DNA of 64,000 nt from Polyporus tsugae. Lineage: Eukaryota; Basidiomycota; Agaricomycetes; Polyporales; Polyporaceae. Location of the stretch: assembly GCA_024305745.1 (NCBI GenBank), contig JAHRBS010000007.1, positions 2,356,001 through 2,420,000 of the forward strand, given 5' to 3'. Positions 20,565 to 32,200 of this stretch are shown in pieces. Position 1 is the first letter of the stretch, and every line of letters starts with the position of its first letter. The position numbers and the translations under genes are program-made. The notes under the pieces were generated by a model. That model had not been told where the DNA came from, ran no database searches, and saw nothing but the letters and a program-made list of their open reading frames with translations.

Positions 20565-23500
20565 ATGGACCGCCAACTTCGCCCCATCTACGGTTCGCAT
20601 CCACCCTCCTTCCCCCGGTGACTGCCCATTTATCCCTCCGACGTTTCATGTATTACAGAGGCTTTGGACACCAACTCCAACAAATCAGCGATCTTGGCGT
20701 GCAACAAGGTTCTCAAAAAGCACCCCCAAAACCCTCTTGTCAAGGTGCGCGGACCCATCTCCCTTCCCGCACATTCGCTGTAACCTCGATGCGTCATAGG
20801 CTCTCAAAGCGCTGGCACTCGTGCGCTCTCAAAAGGTCGAGGAGTCCCTCATTCTGTGCGATGAAGTCCTAGCCTTGAAGCCTGTGGATGACCCCACATT
20901 AACGGCAATGATGCATGTTTTGCGCGGACTTGGCCGTCGTGAGTAGCCTCGTTCCTTCCAGTGCCTTATTGAGGTGTCATATCCGTTGGCCGTAGATATG
21001 GACATGGTCGCGATGTACGAGGACGCGTACAAGCAGCAACCCGCAAATGAGGAGCTAGGCACGCAGACGTTCTTCGCGAACGTTAGAATTGGGAACTGGA
21101 AAGCAGCGCAGCAGGTGGGCCTAAACCTTGTTTCCGAGGGCTTCGGACGCTAGATCTATGGAGTTAGATCGCCACCAAGATGCACAAGCAATTCCAGGGC
21201 GACCATTATCTCTACTGGAGTGTCGTGTGCACGCTTCTTCAGGTATGTCCAAGTTTCCCGTCGCACATTCACCTCCCCAGACATCCCATTAATCAGGCGA
21301 ACGACCCCACAACGCCCGAGAGCCTCCGTACGATCCTCTTCAAGCTTGCGCAAAGGGTTCTTTCTCAGTCACCAACACCCTCATCCTACCATGCCGAGCG
21401 ATTCCATCTACACGTCACGGTGCTCAAAGAGCTTAAGCTCTATGATGAGGCGTACGAGATGGTCGAGAGCGATGCAGGGAAGATTATCTGCGCAAACAAC
21501 CTTGCATGCGAAGAGATCCGCCGGGAAATTTGGAAGCTTAAGGGCCTGGCGAAGGAGGCGGGGGAGCGTGGCGGGAAGCGGATACTCGAAGCGAAGTGAG
21601 TCGTGACGCACTCCACTAAACGCGTCTGTATGCTGAGGTCACCATCGTGTTCAATCGCATGAAGGGACCGGAATTGGCTAGAGTTCCTCGCCGTATTGGA
21701 CGCTACCTTTGCCAATCCGGAGGAGAAGCCTGCCACTGCAGTGAACATCACGAAGACGCGGGAGTTCCTTGGGAAGGTTGTTGAAGAGGATGGCGTGAAG
21801 GATCGGTCAGCGCACCTTGCCCTTCTCGAGCTCGAGAAGCGTTCAAGACAGCACGGTCTTGCAACGGATTCCACGACCCTCAACTCCCTTCTGGAGGCTT
21901 ACTTCCTAAACTTCGGTGGGAAGCCTTGCTGTTACGAGGACCTTCAACCTTATGTCGAGCTGGAGGGCGAGGAACTTGTACAGTGGACATCAGTGCTTGA
22001 GAGGCAGACTGCATCCGCGGTAAGCCTTGCCTTCATTTCAATGTGATGGTGTCTCTCATGCCATGACAGACTTCGGTGCCAGACCTTTGGCGATACATCA
22101 ACGCCCAGAAGCTCCTCCGTTACAACTTCCCTCCTTCAGCACTCACGACCGAAGCGGAGATCCAGCGGGCCTCTCATCAAGTCGACGCTTACTTGGACAG
22201 TCTCAAGCTCGGCAAGGACCTTCCTTCCTACGACCTCCAGCCTGCAGACGACCTTGCTACTCTCGCTGCTCAGACATTTGTCAACGTATGGAAGCAGACT
22301 GGTGACGACTCGCATCTGTACGGCGCGGTAGCGCTCCTCGAGTATGCCATCACCCGGAGCAAGATGTCGTACCAGATCCGCTTGCACCTGGTTCGGATAT
22401 ACCGCATCCTCGGCGCGCCTTCGTTGGCTCTGGAGCACTACAGGGGCATCAACTTGAAGCAGGTGCAGAACGATACACTTTCGCATTTCATGCTTTCAAG
22501 AGCGTCGACATTCTCGCTGTCGTCGATGGGTGACCTCACCTACACGACTGAGTGTATGGAGTCGAGCCGCATCTACTTGTCTAACTCCGAGGAGGTAGGC
22601 CGCGATAACATATGTTTAAAGCCGTCCGTGAACCATTTCCGTTACAGACCGCCGAATTGATTGTTCGCGCCTTCGTCAATGAGAAGTATTCTCAGGTTCG
22701 TACCCTCTCACCGAGAACGTCGACGAACATACATATAACTGATACCCATGGAAAGATCCCGGATTTCATCGTGTTCGAGGATCGACTCGACAACTCTCTC
22801 CAACGCGATCTTATCAAGATGGAGCACGTCCGCATGCGGGTCGCCCACGAGCAAGTCAACTCTGAACTTGTGGATATGGAGCTCATAGAGCTGAAGTTCA
22901 TCTTCGACCGTTGTACGTCGGGCTTTTCTTATCATGTCATCTGGTCTGCTCCTGACGAGCTCGCTAGTACACCATGACAACCGGGACTTCTCCATTCTTG
23001 CCAACTACCAGCCTCGGAATGGCCTGACGTTCAACCAGCAAACCCAGTTCTTTGAGAAGGGCCAAGGAGTACGTTAGAGAATGTACAACACAGTGCGCGC
23101 ACGTCCACTCACAAGTTGTGGTTTAGCTTGGCTGGCTCTGGGTCTTTTTGAAGATTTACATCAAGGCGTTCCAGCTCGCCAGCGATCTCGACGACACTGT
23201 CGAGGACAAGCTGCTCATCGGTGACCGCCCAAAGCCGAGCTACGACCCTCAGACGAAGCTGCCTCTCAAGGACCGCCTGGCTGTGAGAAAACAGGAAGAG
23301 ATCGACGAGGTAACTTCATCCCCACCGGATGTATTCCAGCGTCATGCTCACGAGCGTCCGTAAAAGCTATCGAAGGACGAGGCGCTATTCTACGACTACG
23401 CCTCCGCGTTGTCGGAATGGCTCACTCCCTACCACGATTACGCTCGCCCACCACCATCGGTCGTCCTCGCCGAGGCTGCGAAGATGACGGAGCAGAAGAC

Positions 23501-24270
23501 TGGGCACCCGCTGAGGGGGCTGGAGATCTCTCCGGAGATGTTGGCGAACGGGAATGCTAAGAAGGACGAGGAGCCTCCAGCGGTCGTTGAGCCTTCTGCC
23601 ACGATTAGCGGGTACTTTGACGGTGCGGTTGTTTCTTTTGAATATTGCCTGGCGCCTGGACTAATGTTCGTCTGCAGAAATGTCGAAACGGTTCAAGGAG
23701 GTGTTTGAGGGCAAGGCTCTCCCTCACGAACTCTTGCACGTTGTCACTCTTACGCAAGAGGTATGTCTCTCATTCGTGTCGAAGTGACGTGTGTGTTGAC
23801 GCTCTTTCAGGCGTTCCTTCTCTTTGTGATCGAGACGACACGATTCAAGGGGTCGCCGGTCATCAAGCAGAACAAGTTTGGTGGAGTAAGTATAGTTCTT
23901 GTACTGCCATAGTAGTTCGGACCCTAATAAGTCAACCCGCCACAGCTCACCCAACACATCAAGGACATCCGTACCAAGTCGACAGCCCTCCTGACGGAGA
24001 TTTCAAGTGCTTTAGTTAGCCGAGCAGAGGCGCAGGCTACCGCCGAAAGTCGGAAAGCCTTCATCGACGCTTGCAAGCCGATCGTCCACGAGTCTGAGGT
24101 ACGCTGTCCTGCTGGCTTGAGGGTAATGGTGGTACTGACCTGAACCGAAACGTCTCCAGCTGGACCACGACTTTGTGCTGAACGTCGCGAAGAAGATTAC
24201 TGACGCGCGAAAACAGATGCTTGAGGGCGTGGGCAAGGGTATGGCGAGGGTGATGAAGAATCATGCGTGA
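20565..24270 (+). CDS. NAA25: NatB N-terminal acetyltransferase auxiliary subunit NAA25/MDM20 (930 aa)
   Basis: Seventeen exons: 20565-20592, 20659-20744, 20800-20938, 20996-21114, 21168-21242, 21297-21595, 21665-22019, 22070-22594, 22648-22695, 22756-22912, 22968-23068, 23127-23309, 23367-23622, 23678-23760, 23811-23885, 23946-24098, 24160-24270. The start MDRQLRPIYEALDTNSNKSAILACNKVLKKHP and the TPR-like repeats that follow (ALALVRSQKVEESLILCDEVL, QTFFANVRIGNWKAAQQIATKMHK) are typical of the NatB auxiliary subunit. Further matches are YLYWSVVCTLLQ, ITRSKMSYQIRLHLVRIYRILGAPSLALEHY and a late HHDNRDFSILANYQP block. NAA25 anchors the catalytic NAA20 to ribosomes for acetylation of Met-Asp/Glu/Asn N-termini. 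All exons close in frame to TGA. Confidence 0.93.
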
Positions 24271-24640
24271 AAGCGCTATTATAGATGGGACCTGGGACTT
24301 GGGACGGATACACGACCTTGTAGACATGACACGACCCGCACATGTGCCACACATCACCACTCCGCATACGCATAACACATTTACACATATAATTGCAATA
24401 CATCTAGTCACTATGGCCCTGCTCTCTTATTTGTTGCTGTGGGCGCGATTTGTCCTTACCATTGGACGTGACGTGACAGGTCGCGTTATGGATGCCTGAC
24501 GCGTCTCGTCACGGTCACCCAGGGGCGGCGCGTCTCATCCACGGCCACCACTCACGAGTGACCAGTACTCACCCCTGTCCTCGGACTACCCTTTCCCCCG
24601 CTCTTTTCCCCCTACATTTGCTTCGCTCACAATCAACGTC
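24271..24640 (+). promoter_or_regulatory. RPA32 promoter region with an MluI cell-cycle box
   Basis: These 370 bp lie upstream of the first RPA32 gene. ACGCGT occurs at 24499-24504 and a related GGCGCGTC at about 24527-24534. ACGCGT is the MBF/DSC1 site that drives G1/S transcription of replication genes in yeasts. A six-base site occurs by chance, so the role is an inference. Confidence 0.4.
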
Positions 24641-25824
24641 ATGAGCTGTAAGTTTCCATGTTCCTTGGTATCCCTCACGCTTCCTGAGTCTCTCTCGCAG
24701 ACGGCGAGAACCCTTTCTACGGCGGCGGAGGCGGAGGCGGAGGCTATCTCTCTCAGAATTCCCCACTCGGGAGCGGAGGAGGCAGCCCTGGAGGAAGTGG
24801 ACGCGTAAGTATCTCCGGATTACCCTCATTTCAATCATCTGATGCGTATCCGCGAGGAAGCGTGCTGCCTCCCACTCTCTTCGACCTGTCACCTTGAAAC
24901 AACTCGTCGAGGCGACTATAGAGCACTCGGACGCGGACTGGAAGATTGGTGATGTTGAAGTCGGACAGGTGCGTCCACGTCCGTGTTGTTCGGCTTCACA
25001 CCTTAAACTTGCCCCCTCCTTCAAGGTCACGGTGGTTGCGCATGTACTCTCTGCGCAAGCGCAAACAACAAACTGTGTCTACCTGCTCGACGACGGTACT
25101 GCACAATTTGAAGCGCGACAGTGGGTTGATGCTAACAATGAAGGGGACGACAAGCGGGAGATCACGTACGCAGCATCTGCATCTGTGCCCCTTTCTGCAT
25201 TGCTAACTCAGGCATAGGGAGAATCGTTATGTTCGTGTGTTGGGTACGCTGAAGGTGTTTGGACAGAAGCGATACATCACCGCGACACACATCATCGAAA
25301 TCTCTCCCGAACGCGTATGCGATGAGCTCTGCTTCCACATCTCAGAGGCAGCGATGGTGACTCTCATCTTCGAGCGTGGCCCAGTATGTGTTCCCTCCTC
25401 ACCCTTACACGCGTGTGCTCACTATGATGCAGCCACCTCGACCAAGCGAAGGCGCGTCGACGAGCCGCCCGAACGCAGCTGCTAGCTCGACATCCGCATA
25501 CTCGGCTTCCTCCAGCAGCGTTGCCATCAATTCTGCATACCCGAATCTGTCGCCCCTGCAACGCCAGATCATCACTTTCCTCATCTCACAACCTAAAACC
25601 GAGGAGGGCATCCATGTCGGCGCGATAGCAAGGCACATCGCCAGCATAAGCGGTGGCGCGCCGCTGAACGCCGACGGCATCAGGTGGGTTCTCCACAACA
25701 ACTCACCTCGGCGACATACTCTAATCACCGTTGCATCGCATACAGCAAGGCATTGGATGAACTCAGCGACCAGGGCCACGTGTACACGACCATCGACGAC
25801 TCTCATTTCGCTGTATCCGAGTGA
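24641..25824 (+). CDS. RFA2: Replication protein A 32-kDa subunit (284 aa)
   Basis: Seven exons: 24641-24647, 24701-24804, 24861-24968, 25026-25165, 25218-25383, 25433-25683, 25746-25824. The N-terminus MSYGENPFYGG is followed by a glycine-rich segment and serines, typical of the phosphorylated RPA32 tail. The OB fold spans residues ~45-175 (RPVTLKQLVEAT, VEVGQVTVVAHVLSAQAQTTNCVYLLDDGT, FEARQW, VRVLGTLKVFGQKRYITATHI). A C-terminal winged helix (~205-284) has LSPLQRQIITFLISQPKTEEGIHVGAIA and ALDELSDQGHVYTTIDDSHF. RPA binds single-stranded DNA in replication, repair and checkpoint signalling. A second paralogue follows 225 bp downstream. Confidence 0.95.
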
Positions 25825-26049
25825 ATTAGCTATCGCACCCGTGTATTGCTGCATTTGTTCTTGCTATCTAGTTTGCAGCCCTTCGTTGAACAATGCGCGC
25901 CTGTGCGCCATGTTTTTAAGCTGAAGCTTGGGCAGTATGCTATACTGCGGTAGCGCATCTCCGGTATTGCTTCACGTCGAAGTTCTCATCGATAAAAGGC
26001 TTCCCAAACTTGACCCGAATCTGCAGCACGCGACTTACCGACAGCCGTC

Positions 26050-27499
26050 ATGACCGCGTCTCAGACTACAGACACCCCAGTGCAGCTTCCGGCTCTAGTA
26101 CGTGTTCAAATATATAGGTGATGCGGTTCCAAGTGTCTGATGTTCGCTCTGCTTGGCGTGGCAGCATGGCGTCTCATCAGAGGGACTTCGGCCTGTGACG
26201 ATACGACAACTTCTCGATGCCACACGCCAACACTCAGAGGCGCCCTTCCAGATTGGCGACATCGAGGCCCATCGCGTTCGTACACATTCCTTACTTGCCA
26301 ACCTACTCTATGGGACACTAACCAACGACTGCGATGGTGTCTAGATCTCATTCGTGGCGCATGTGGTGTCCGTCCGTACATCTGACTCATCAACCACATA
26401 CGAGCTCGAGGACGGTACCAGTGGCGGGCGCATCTCTGCGAGACAATGGTTGTCGGACGTAGAATGCGACCAGCTTCCCGACGACTACTCGCAGCTATAC
26501 GTGCACATCGTCGGGCACCTGGACCGAAAAGGGAAGCTGAACAGCAGAAATTGGGCCATCATTGAACACATCCACGCGGTCACCGATTTGCCGAACCGGC
26601 TTTTCTTCCATATCTTAGAGACGGCATTCGTGACTCTCACCCTCCAACGCGGACCTCCGGTAGGTTGTATCGTATCCCTACGCACTAATCGAAGTCCTGC
26701 GTCGAATTCTCACGCCATGCTGCAGCCTACCACAGTGCTGAACAGCATAGAGCCCCGTAGAGCCACGGCCCCCTCCCCGACTCTCCTTCGGCGTAATGAC
26801 CCAACAACTCCAAGTAGGGTGGCTGGTTCAAGCTCCCAGCCACAGCGTGTTGTCCCAGCTCGGATCCGGAATTCAGACCCTCCTACATCGCCCAGTTCAC
26901 CCCAACAGCACACCCAGCGTACACCTGCTCGAGAGCCCTTGCCGGCCACGCCGATCAGACAGCCTGCTCCTGCGAGACAGCCTGTACAAGCGACGAGCCC
27001 ATCGCCTTCCCCGCCTCCGAGCTTCCCATCGCCCGGTCCGTCTAGCCCTCCAGTTCCACAGACCCCTCCACCTCCGCAGAGACCCTCCAGTAAGTGTGTT
27101 CGCTACTCACGTTGTTGAATGGAAAATGAGTAAGCATGAATGATATCTCCTGCTAGAAACTACCGGCAAGCGGCGCCAGCCGGGCATCAAGCGAGATCCG
27201 TTCGCGGACCTCACGGTGCTCCATAGGGCAATCCTCTTGCAGCTCATGAATGCGTCGCCGTCCGAGGATGGGACGGACGTGACAGCAATCGCTATGGGGG
27301 TTAGCCACCACGATGTTACTCCGGGTCAGATAGGGTAAGGCTCGTCGACGTCATCGCCGTCTTCTGTGTTTTTGGTCCACTGACGACATGTTCACCCAGG
27401 GCTGCGCTGGACGAGCTGGTGGAGCTGGGACATATCGAATCGACCATTGAGGACTCCCACTACGCCATCAAGACCAGCCATTATCCGAGGAGCCCTTAA
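26050..27499 (+). CDS. Second RPA32-like paralogue with proline-rich linker (371 aa)
   Basis: Six exons: 26050-26097, 26165-26275, 26345-26659, 26726-27089, 27157-27334, 27400-27499. The OB fold is clear (GLRPVTIRQLLDATRQHSEAPFQIGDIEAHRISFVAHVVSV, TTYELEDGT, ISARQWL, NWAIIEHIHAV), and matches RFA2 next door. The C-terminal winged helix is LTVLHRAILLQLMNASPSEDGTDV...GQIGAALDELVELGHIESTIEDSHYAIK. The glycine/serine N-terminal phosphorylation tail is replaced by a short MTASQTTDTPVQLPAL. A ~120-residue Pro/Ser/Thr-rich linker separates the two domains. It may be an RPA4-like alternative subunit or a diverged duplicate; the intact frame argues against a pseudogene. Confidence 0.85.
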
Positions 27500-27660
27500 A
27501 AGGAGCGTGACGCTTCCACATTTTCGGTGTCATTGCTTTGGATTATCATGTTGGCATTATTCCTCAGTACAATGGCCAATACCGTACTGAAACAGTACAA
27601 CTGTCTGCTACTATCCATTCGACTATCATGATCCCTAGATCCATGCTCCACAGAACCAAA

Positions 27661-28810
27661 TCAAGACCCTGCGGGTTCCTTTGCCTCGTTGGCGGGTGGC
27701 GTGTACGCTGACTGCGTGTTCAGAAATTGCGCGATGTCGTGCGCAATCCAATCGTGCATTTTCGACGACGGGTGGAGGTTGTCGACCCAGATTTCGCCGC
27801 CAGATCGCGAGACGTGCTCCGGCCCAAACCCGTGTGATACTGGATCATCGAGTACACGACTGAACGTGTCCCATGACGAGAAGAAGAGCGCGGTGATGTC
27901 TGGGTGGGCCGTGGAGAATCGGGCGATGTGCTCTCGTAATGTGGAATTCCACACTTCGTATATGCGGCCGAACTTGGGCTGGACACCTGAGAAGGCCACA
28001 CCTGCGGATCGAGGATCAACTTTGAGCGGATTATTCGAACGGTAGGGTGGGAGATTAGCAACGAACCGACGGGCGTTCGGTGAATTGGCGGGACATCGAT
28101 GAAGAGGAAATTCCGGGCCCCCGCTTGATACAAGGCTTCTTGTTCAACGAAGAGCTCTTCCACTGTGGCAGGTACCGATCCTATTTCTATTCGTCTGTTC
28201 CAGAGAACACTATCAGCGCCGGATGGACAGCGTCGCGTGGGCACGAGCGAGGCCTACCCGCAGTCGTTGATACCAATCCAAGTGACTGGTAAGGGCGCAC
28301 GCCGCATGCACATGCCGATGGCGGAATTGTGAGTAGAAGAAATATGGACGGATGGTGGGGCAGTCACTTACTAAATAGCGTGTCTTCAGCACTCCAGGGG
28401 GCCCAGGACGGCTTCTCGCCCACACGGGGCAGGAAGTTGACCTGGACCTGCTTCCGGACGCCGACAACGTTGTCGCCGCCGACGGCGTAGTCGTAGACGA
28501 GGAGGCGATTATTGTCGGGGCTGTATTCGGTGACGAGGTAGCCGACCCAGTTGGGCATGGCGGGCTCAGCCCAGGTGATGCCGGGATACTCGATGCCGAG
28601 GGGGGCCTCGTCGGAGGGGATGGTGTCGTTTTTGTTGTAAGCGTAACCGACATCCGAGTATGAATCGCCGCTGGATTGACACGGGGCGCGGGATTTAGAA
28701 GAGAATTCGGTCGACATCCGCTGAGATCCCTACAAGATCACCAAATGTCGCAGGCCGGCGTAACCGCGCCAGGTTGTGCCGATCACATTTGGCTGGTCTG
28801 CAGCGTCCAT
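27661..28810 (-). CDS. GDSL/SGNH esterase, CE16 acetylesterase-like (296 aa)
   Basis: Five exons on the minus strand: 28810-28734, 28670-28372, 28285-28258, 28194-28067, 28019-27661. The catalytic blocks are all present: LRHLVIFGDSYSDVGY (block I, nucleophile Ser in GDSYS), YAVGGDN (block II Gly), TWIGINDCG (block III Asn) and VDNLHPSSKMHDWIA (block V Asp/His). Further family sequence is EELFVEQEALYQAGARNFLFIDVPPI. CE16 enzymes remove acetyl groups from hemicellulose oligosaccharides. No signal peptide is visible at the chosen start MDAADQPNVIGTTWRGY; a further upstream exon cannot be excluded. The acceptor of the last intron could also be 28002 or 27987, both in frame. Confidence 0.82.
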
Positions 28811-29292
28811 GGCAGGATGAGTCTGCGGAGGCCGTCAGAGGCAAAGGCTGGGTGGGGATACTTAGGCCTTGTGGTGGCGCGCACAGCGAGGCGAGAGATG
28901 GGCTTGGACGGCGGTGTTGAGTGGGAAATGTTAGCGTGGTGGACTTGCCCACTGATCAGAGCGTCCTCGACCGCCTCCAACGCCGTCCAGTCCGAGTCCG
29001 CGTTGTTTGTGCTTGTCCCGCTGCGAGCGCCTGCCCACCATGATCGGCGATCTGCTCTCCCCACGCGAGATGCAATGGCTCACGGCGCTCAACTGAGCCT
29101 CTCTGGCCCTTGTCCTTCGACTGTGTCCTCCATCCACTACCCTCCTCCTCGTCTGCTCACGACTTTCATGACTCTGTAGTCTCTTTCATCATATCGCTCT
29201 GCCTGCTTTCCCTTGCTCTTGGACGGTCTGCATCTTCCTAATTTGCTGTATACTCCATTCCGACATTCTCGGGTCTCGCGCATCGCCCAACA
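28811..29292. other. Divergent promoter region of esterase and ATG2
   Basis: This 482-bp region lies between the esterase (-) and ATG2 (+). Pyrimidine-rich runs on the plus strand precede the ATG2 start. It might hold a missing first exon of the esterase. Confidence 0.5.
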
Positions 29293-32200
29293 ATGTTGCC
29301 GTCATTCTCATGGCTCCCTTCATTGCCCTCCATCGACTTCAGTCTACCTTCCAGCATACAGAAGCGTTTTATATCCTTTGCTCTCCGACAATCGCTAGGT
29401 CATCTCCTCAAACCGGGTCAGCTTGATATCCAACAGGTCGACTCCCAAATCGGGTCAGGTTACGTCCAGGTCCGAGACCTCGAGCTCAGTAATGAGGTGA
29501 GTCCCCCCTTCACCTCCTTTGCATATACGTTATACTCATATTACAGGCCATCAATACACTCATTACCGGTCTCCCCATACGATTGCACGACGGCTCTGTA
29601 GGCAAAGTCACCGCTCGCATCCCATGGCCCAATCCCCTCACCTCCTCCGTTGGCCTCTCACTCGAGTCTCTCTATCTCACGTTCTACCTCGAGCCTACCA
29701 TTTACTCGCAACCAGACCGCCCGTTTGTTGACAATCTTGCCGATTCTGTCGCGTCGGTTGCGGAAACCTTCATCCACGAGGAACTAACTCCTAATGAAGA
29801 GGCTACCCTCCGTGAATCCTTTCATCCCGAATCCACTGCATCCTCCGCGTCTTCAGTATCATACGATCCACTTCCGGGCGGGTTGGACCCCTTTATGTCT
29901 GAAGAGGAGGTCCACTTCAGTGAAGCCGATCCCCCTGGTGTCTCCATCTTCGCTACTCTCATCGAACGCCTGCTTGCCCGCTTCCAGTTCGACGCGACCG
30001 ACACTAGGATAACGATCGTCAACCCACAGCAAGCCAGCTTCACGTTCATCGTTCCAGACATTCAATATGGAACTGAATCGCAAGACGCGTCTGTTCGTGC
30101 GGCCGATGGCTCTGCTTCGTCGTCTGAGAAGCGTCCTGCAGGCGAGACACGCAAGGTGACGGTATCCGGTGTCACTGTTACCACTCGTTGTTTACGGCCT
30201 TTGAGTCCACAACCCTGGACTCCTCAAGCGGCATTAACTCCCAAGATTTCTTCCCCCCGACCGCTTGAATCACCCGTCTCGGAGCCTCATCCGGGCATAC
30301 CTTCCCCTCATCTTTCACCTGCTCCCCCTATGTCTCCACCCGAAGTTTACCTCGAACCACCGACGGTTACTGTCGAATCTCCATTCGAACTACTGCCATC
30401 GTCACCCGGTTCAGATTCATCTGAGATGGACGAAGAAACGCAGATGTATATGTCGCAGTCGATCGTCGGGCTTCCTCCACGACCTGTATCCCCCGCGAGC
30501 TCTGTGGCCAGTAGCATGTATCAGAGTGCGGTGGACACTTCCGAGCCGGATCCCGGTTTAGACGACATTCCAGAGGAAGACCCCCCTCAGTCGCCTAGTC
30601 CGACATCATCCGATAGGCCTACGCAGCCGTCTCCTCTGCCGTCATCACTCGTCTTAGCTAGCATGGCAAATGTAACAGAAGCACCTCCATCACAAGAGCC
30701 AGAGGAAGTCCCAGCTTCGTCGCCACCAAGGGCGCCTTCACCTCCCTACCCGCTCAAGGTTCGCACGATGGACATCGAGGATGAGACAGTCCTATCCTTT
30801 GGGTCTGAGGCGATCGAGCTTCGCCTCATTACCCCTCCTCCATTCCGCCCTGCACCACAGTCTCGGACAGCACAATCCGCATCGTCTTCAGGACCACATG
30901 ACAGTCAGCAGCCAGGGCGTGCGAAGGCGGACGTTAGTTCCATTCGTCAGGACAAGATCCGGATTGAGCTCGCAATGGGTACCATCGCGTGCGCTCTCAG
31001 TGCGCGACAAGTCCGGAGCATCATTGACATTGCAGACCTGTGGACATCGCATACCGTTCCTCCGGCCGAACTCCGTCAACCTAGTGACACAGGTTTACCT
31101 CTACCGTTCGACGATATAGAAGGACATGTCCGCATCCGTGGTCTCGTCATCCTCCTCCTCCCGGCTACGCGCTCGTCCGGGGCAAACCCAGATGACGCGT
31201 TGACCGAGTACTTTGCGCGACCATTGGTTCCCCCTTACCTATATCGGGGGTATACTCGAATCCATGTGGAGGGCATTGGAGCCTCCTTGTCGATGAAGCG
31301 TGGGGATCCTCCCAAGGGCAGGCGCACACCCTCGAAACGAGAACTTCCTTCAACTACCGCAACGTTCACTGTTACGGATATATCTGCGTTCGCCTTCCTC
31401 CCTCGGACTGGTCCAAATGGCGAGATGACCGCTTCTCCTATACTCATCACCGACCCTCATTTGCCCTCACAATACCCCACGACGCATGTACACCCGACCC
31501 CTGGCACCACCACAGAACCCAGCTCCTCACTACCAAACTTTGATGTTGTGGATTGGACAGACCCTACTCAACGGAGCACGACTGCGAAGCTGTCACTTTG
31601 GCGTACCAAAGCGATGCAGCATTCCCTTACAGCTGGTCGGTCTCCGTCGCAGCAGCCTGGTGACGATGAGTATCCCTTCCTATCCTCGCCCGGTACAAGC
31701 CCACCACGGAGGACATCCGACCTTCCGAAGGCTGCGAGCTCACCATCCACTCGTCCAATACCTGTCATGCTGCCGTCATCCCCGGGTAGACTTGGGCTTG
31801 CCGGGGCCTCCTCTCCTGGCAGAAGCATCCCTCCGGCTCCGAAGCAGTCTACACCTGCACTATCCGTGAAGTTCCGGTCCGCACCTCCTCGTCCCAAGGA
31901 GGGTCGCAGCAATGGCGAAGTGCAGGTCGCCTTGGCCCCACTACATGTTTTCTTGGACACCGGCTTGATACTAGCACCTCGGGAGCGCGGAAAGAGCGAG
32001 GTCCTTGAGTTTGTCGAGGAGCTTACTGCGTCGTCTGGGCGCGTAGAGGCGGAGGAGGCGATGCAAGGTGACTCGGAGGAGGGCATCTTCGACAACGATC
32101 TTGAGGAGTACGGTGCCGCCATGCCGCGAGGACCTGAATCGCACCACGACCGTGAGGCGGAGCGAGAACGGGAACGGCGCAGGCTGGAGCTGCTTGTCTT

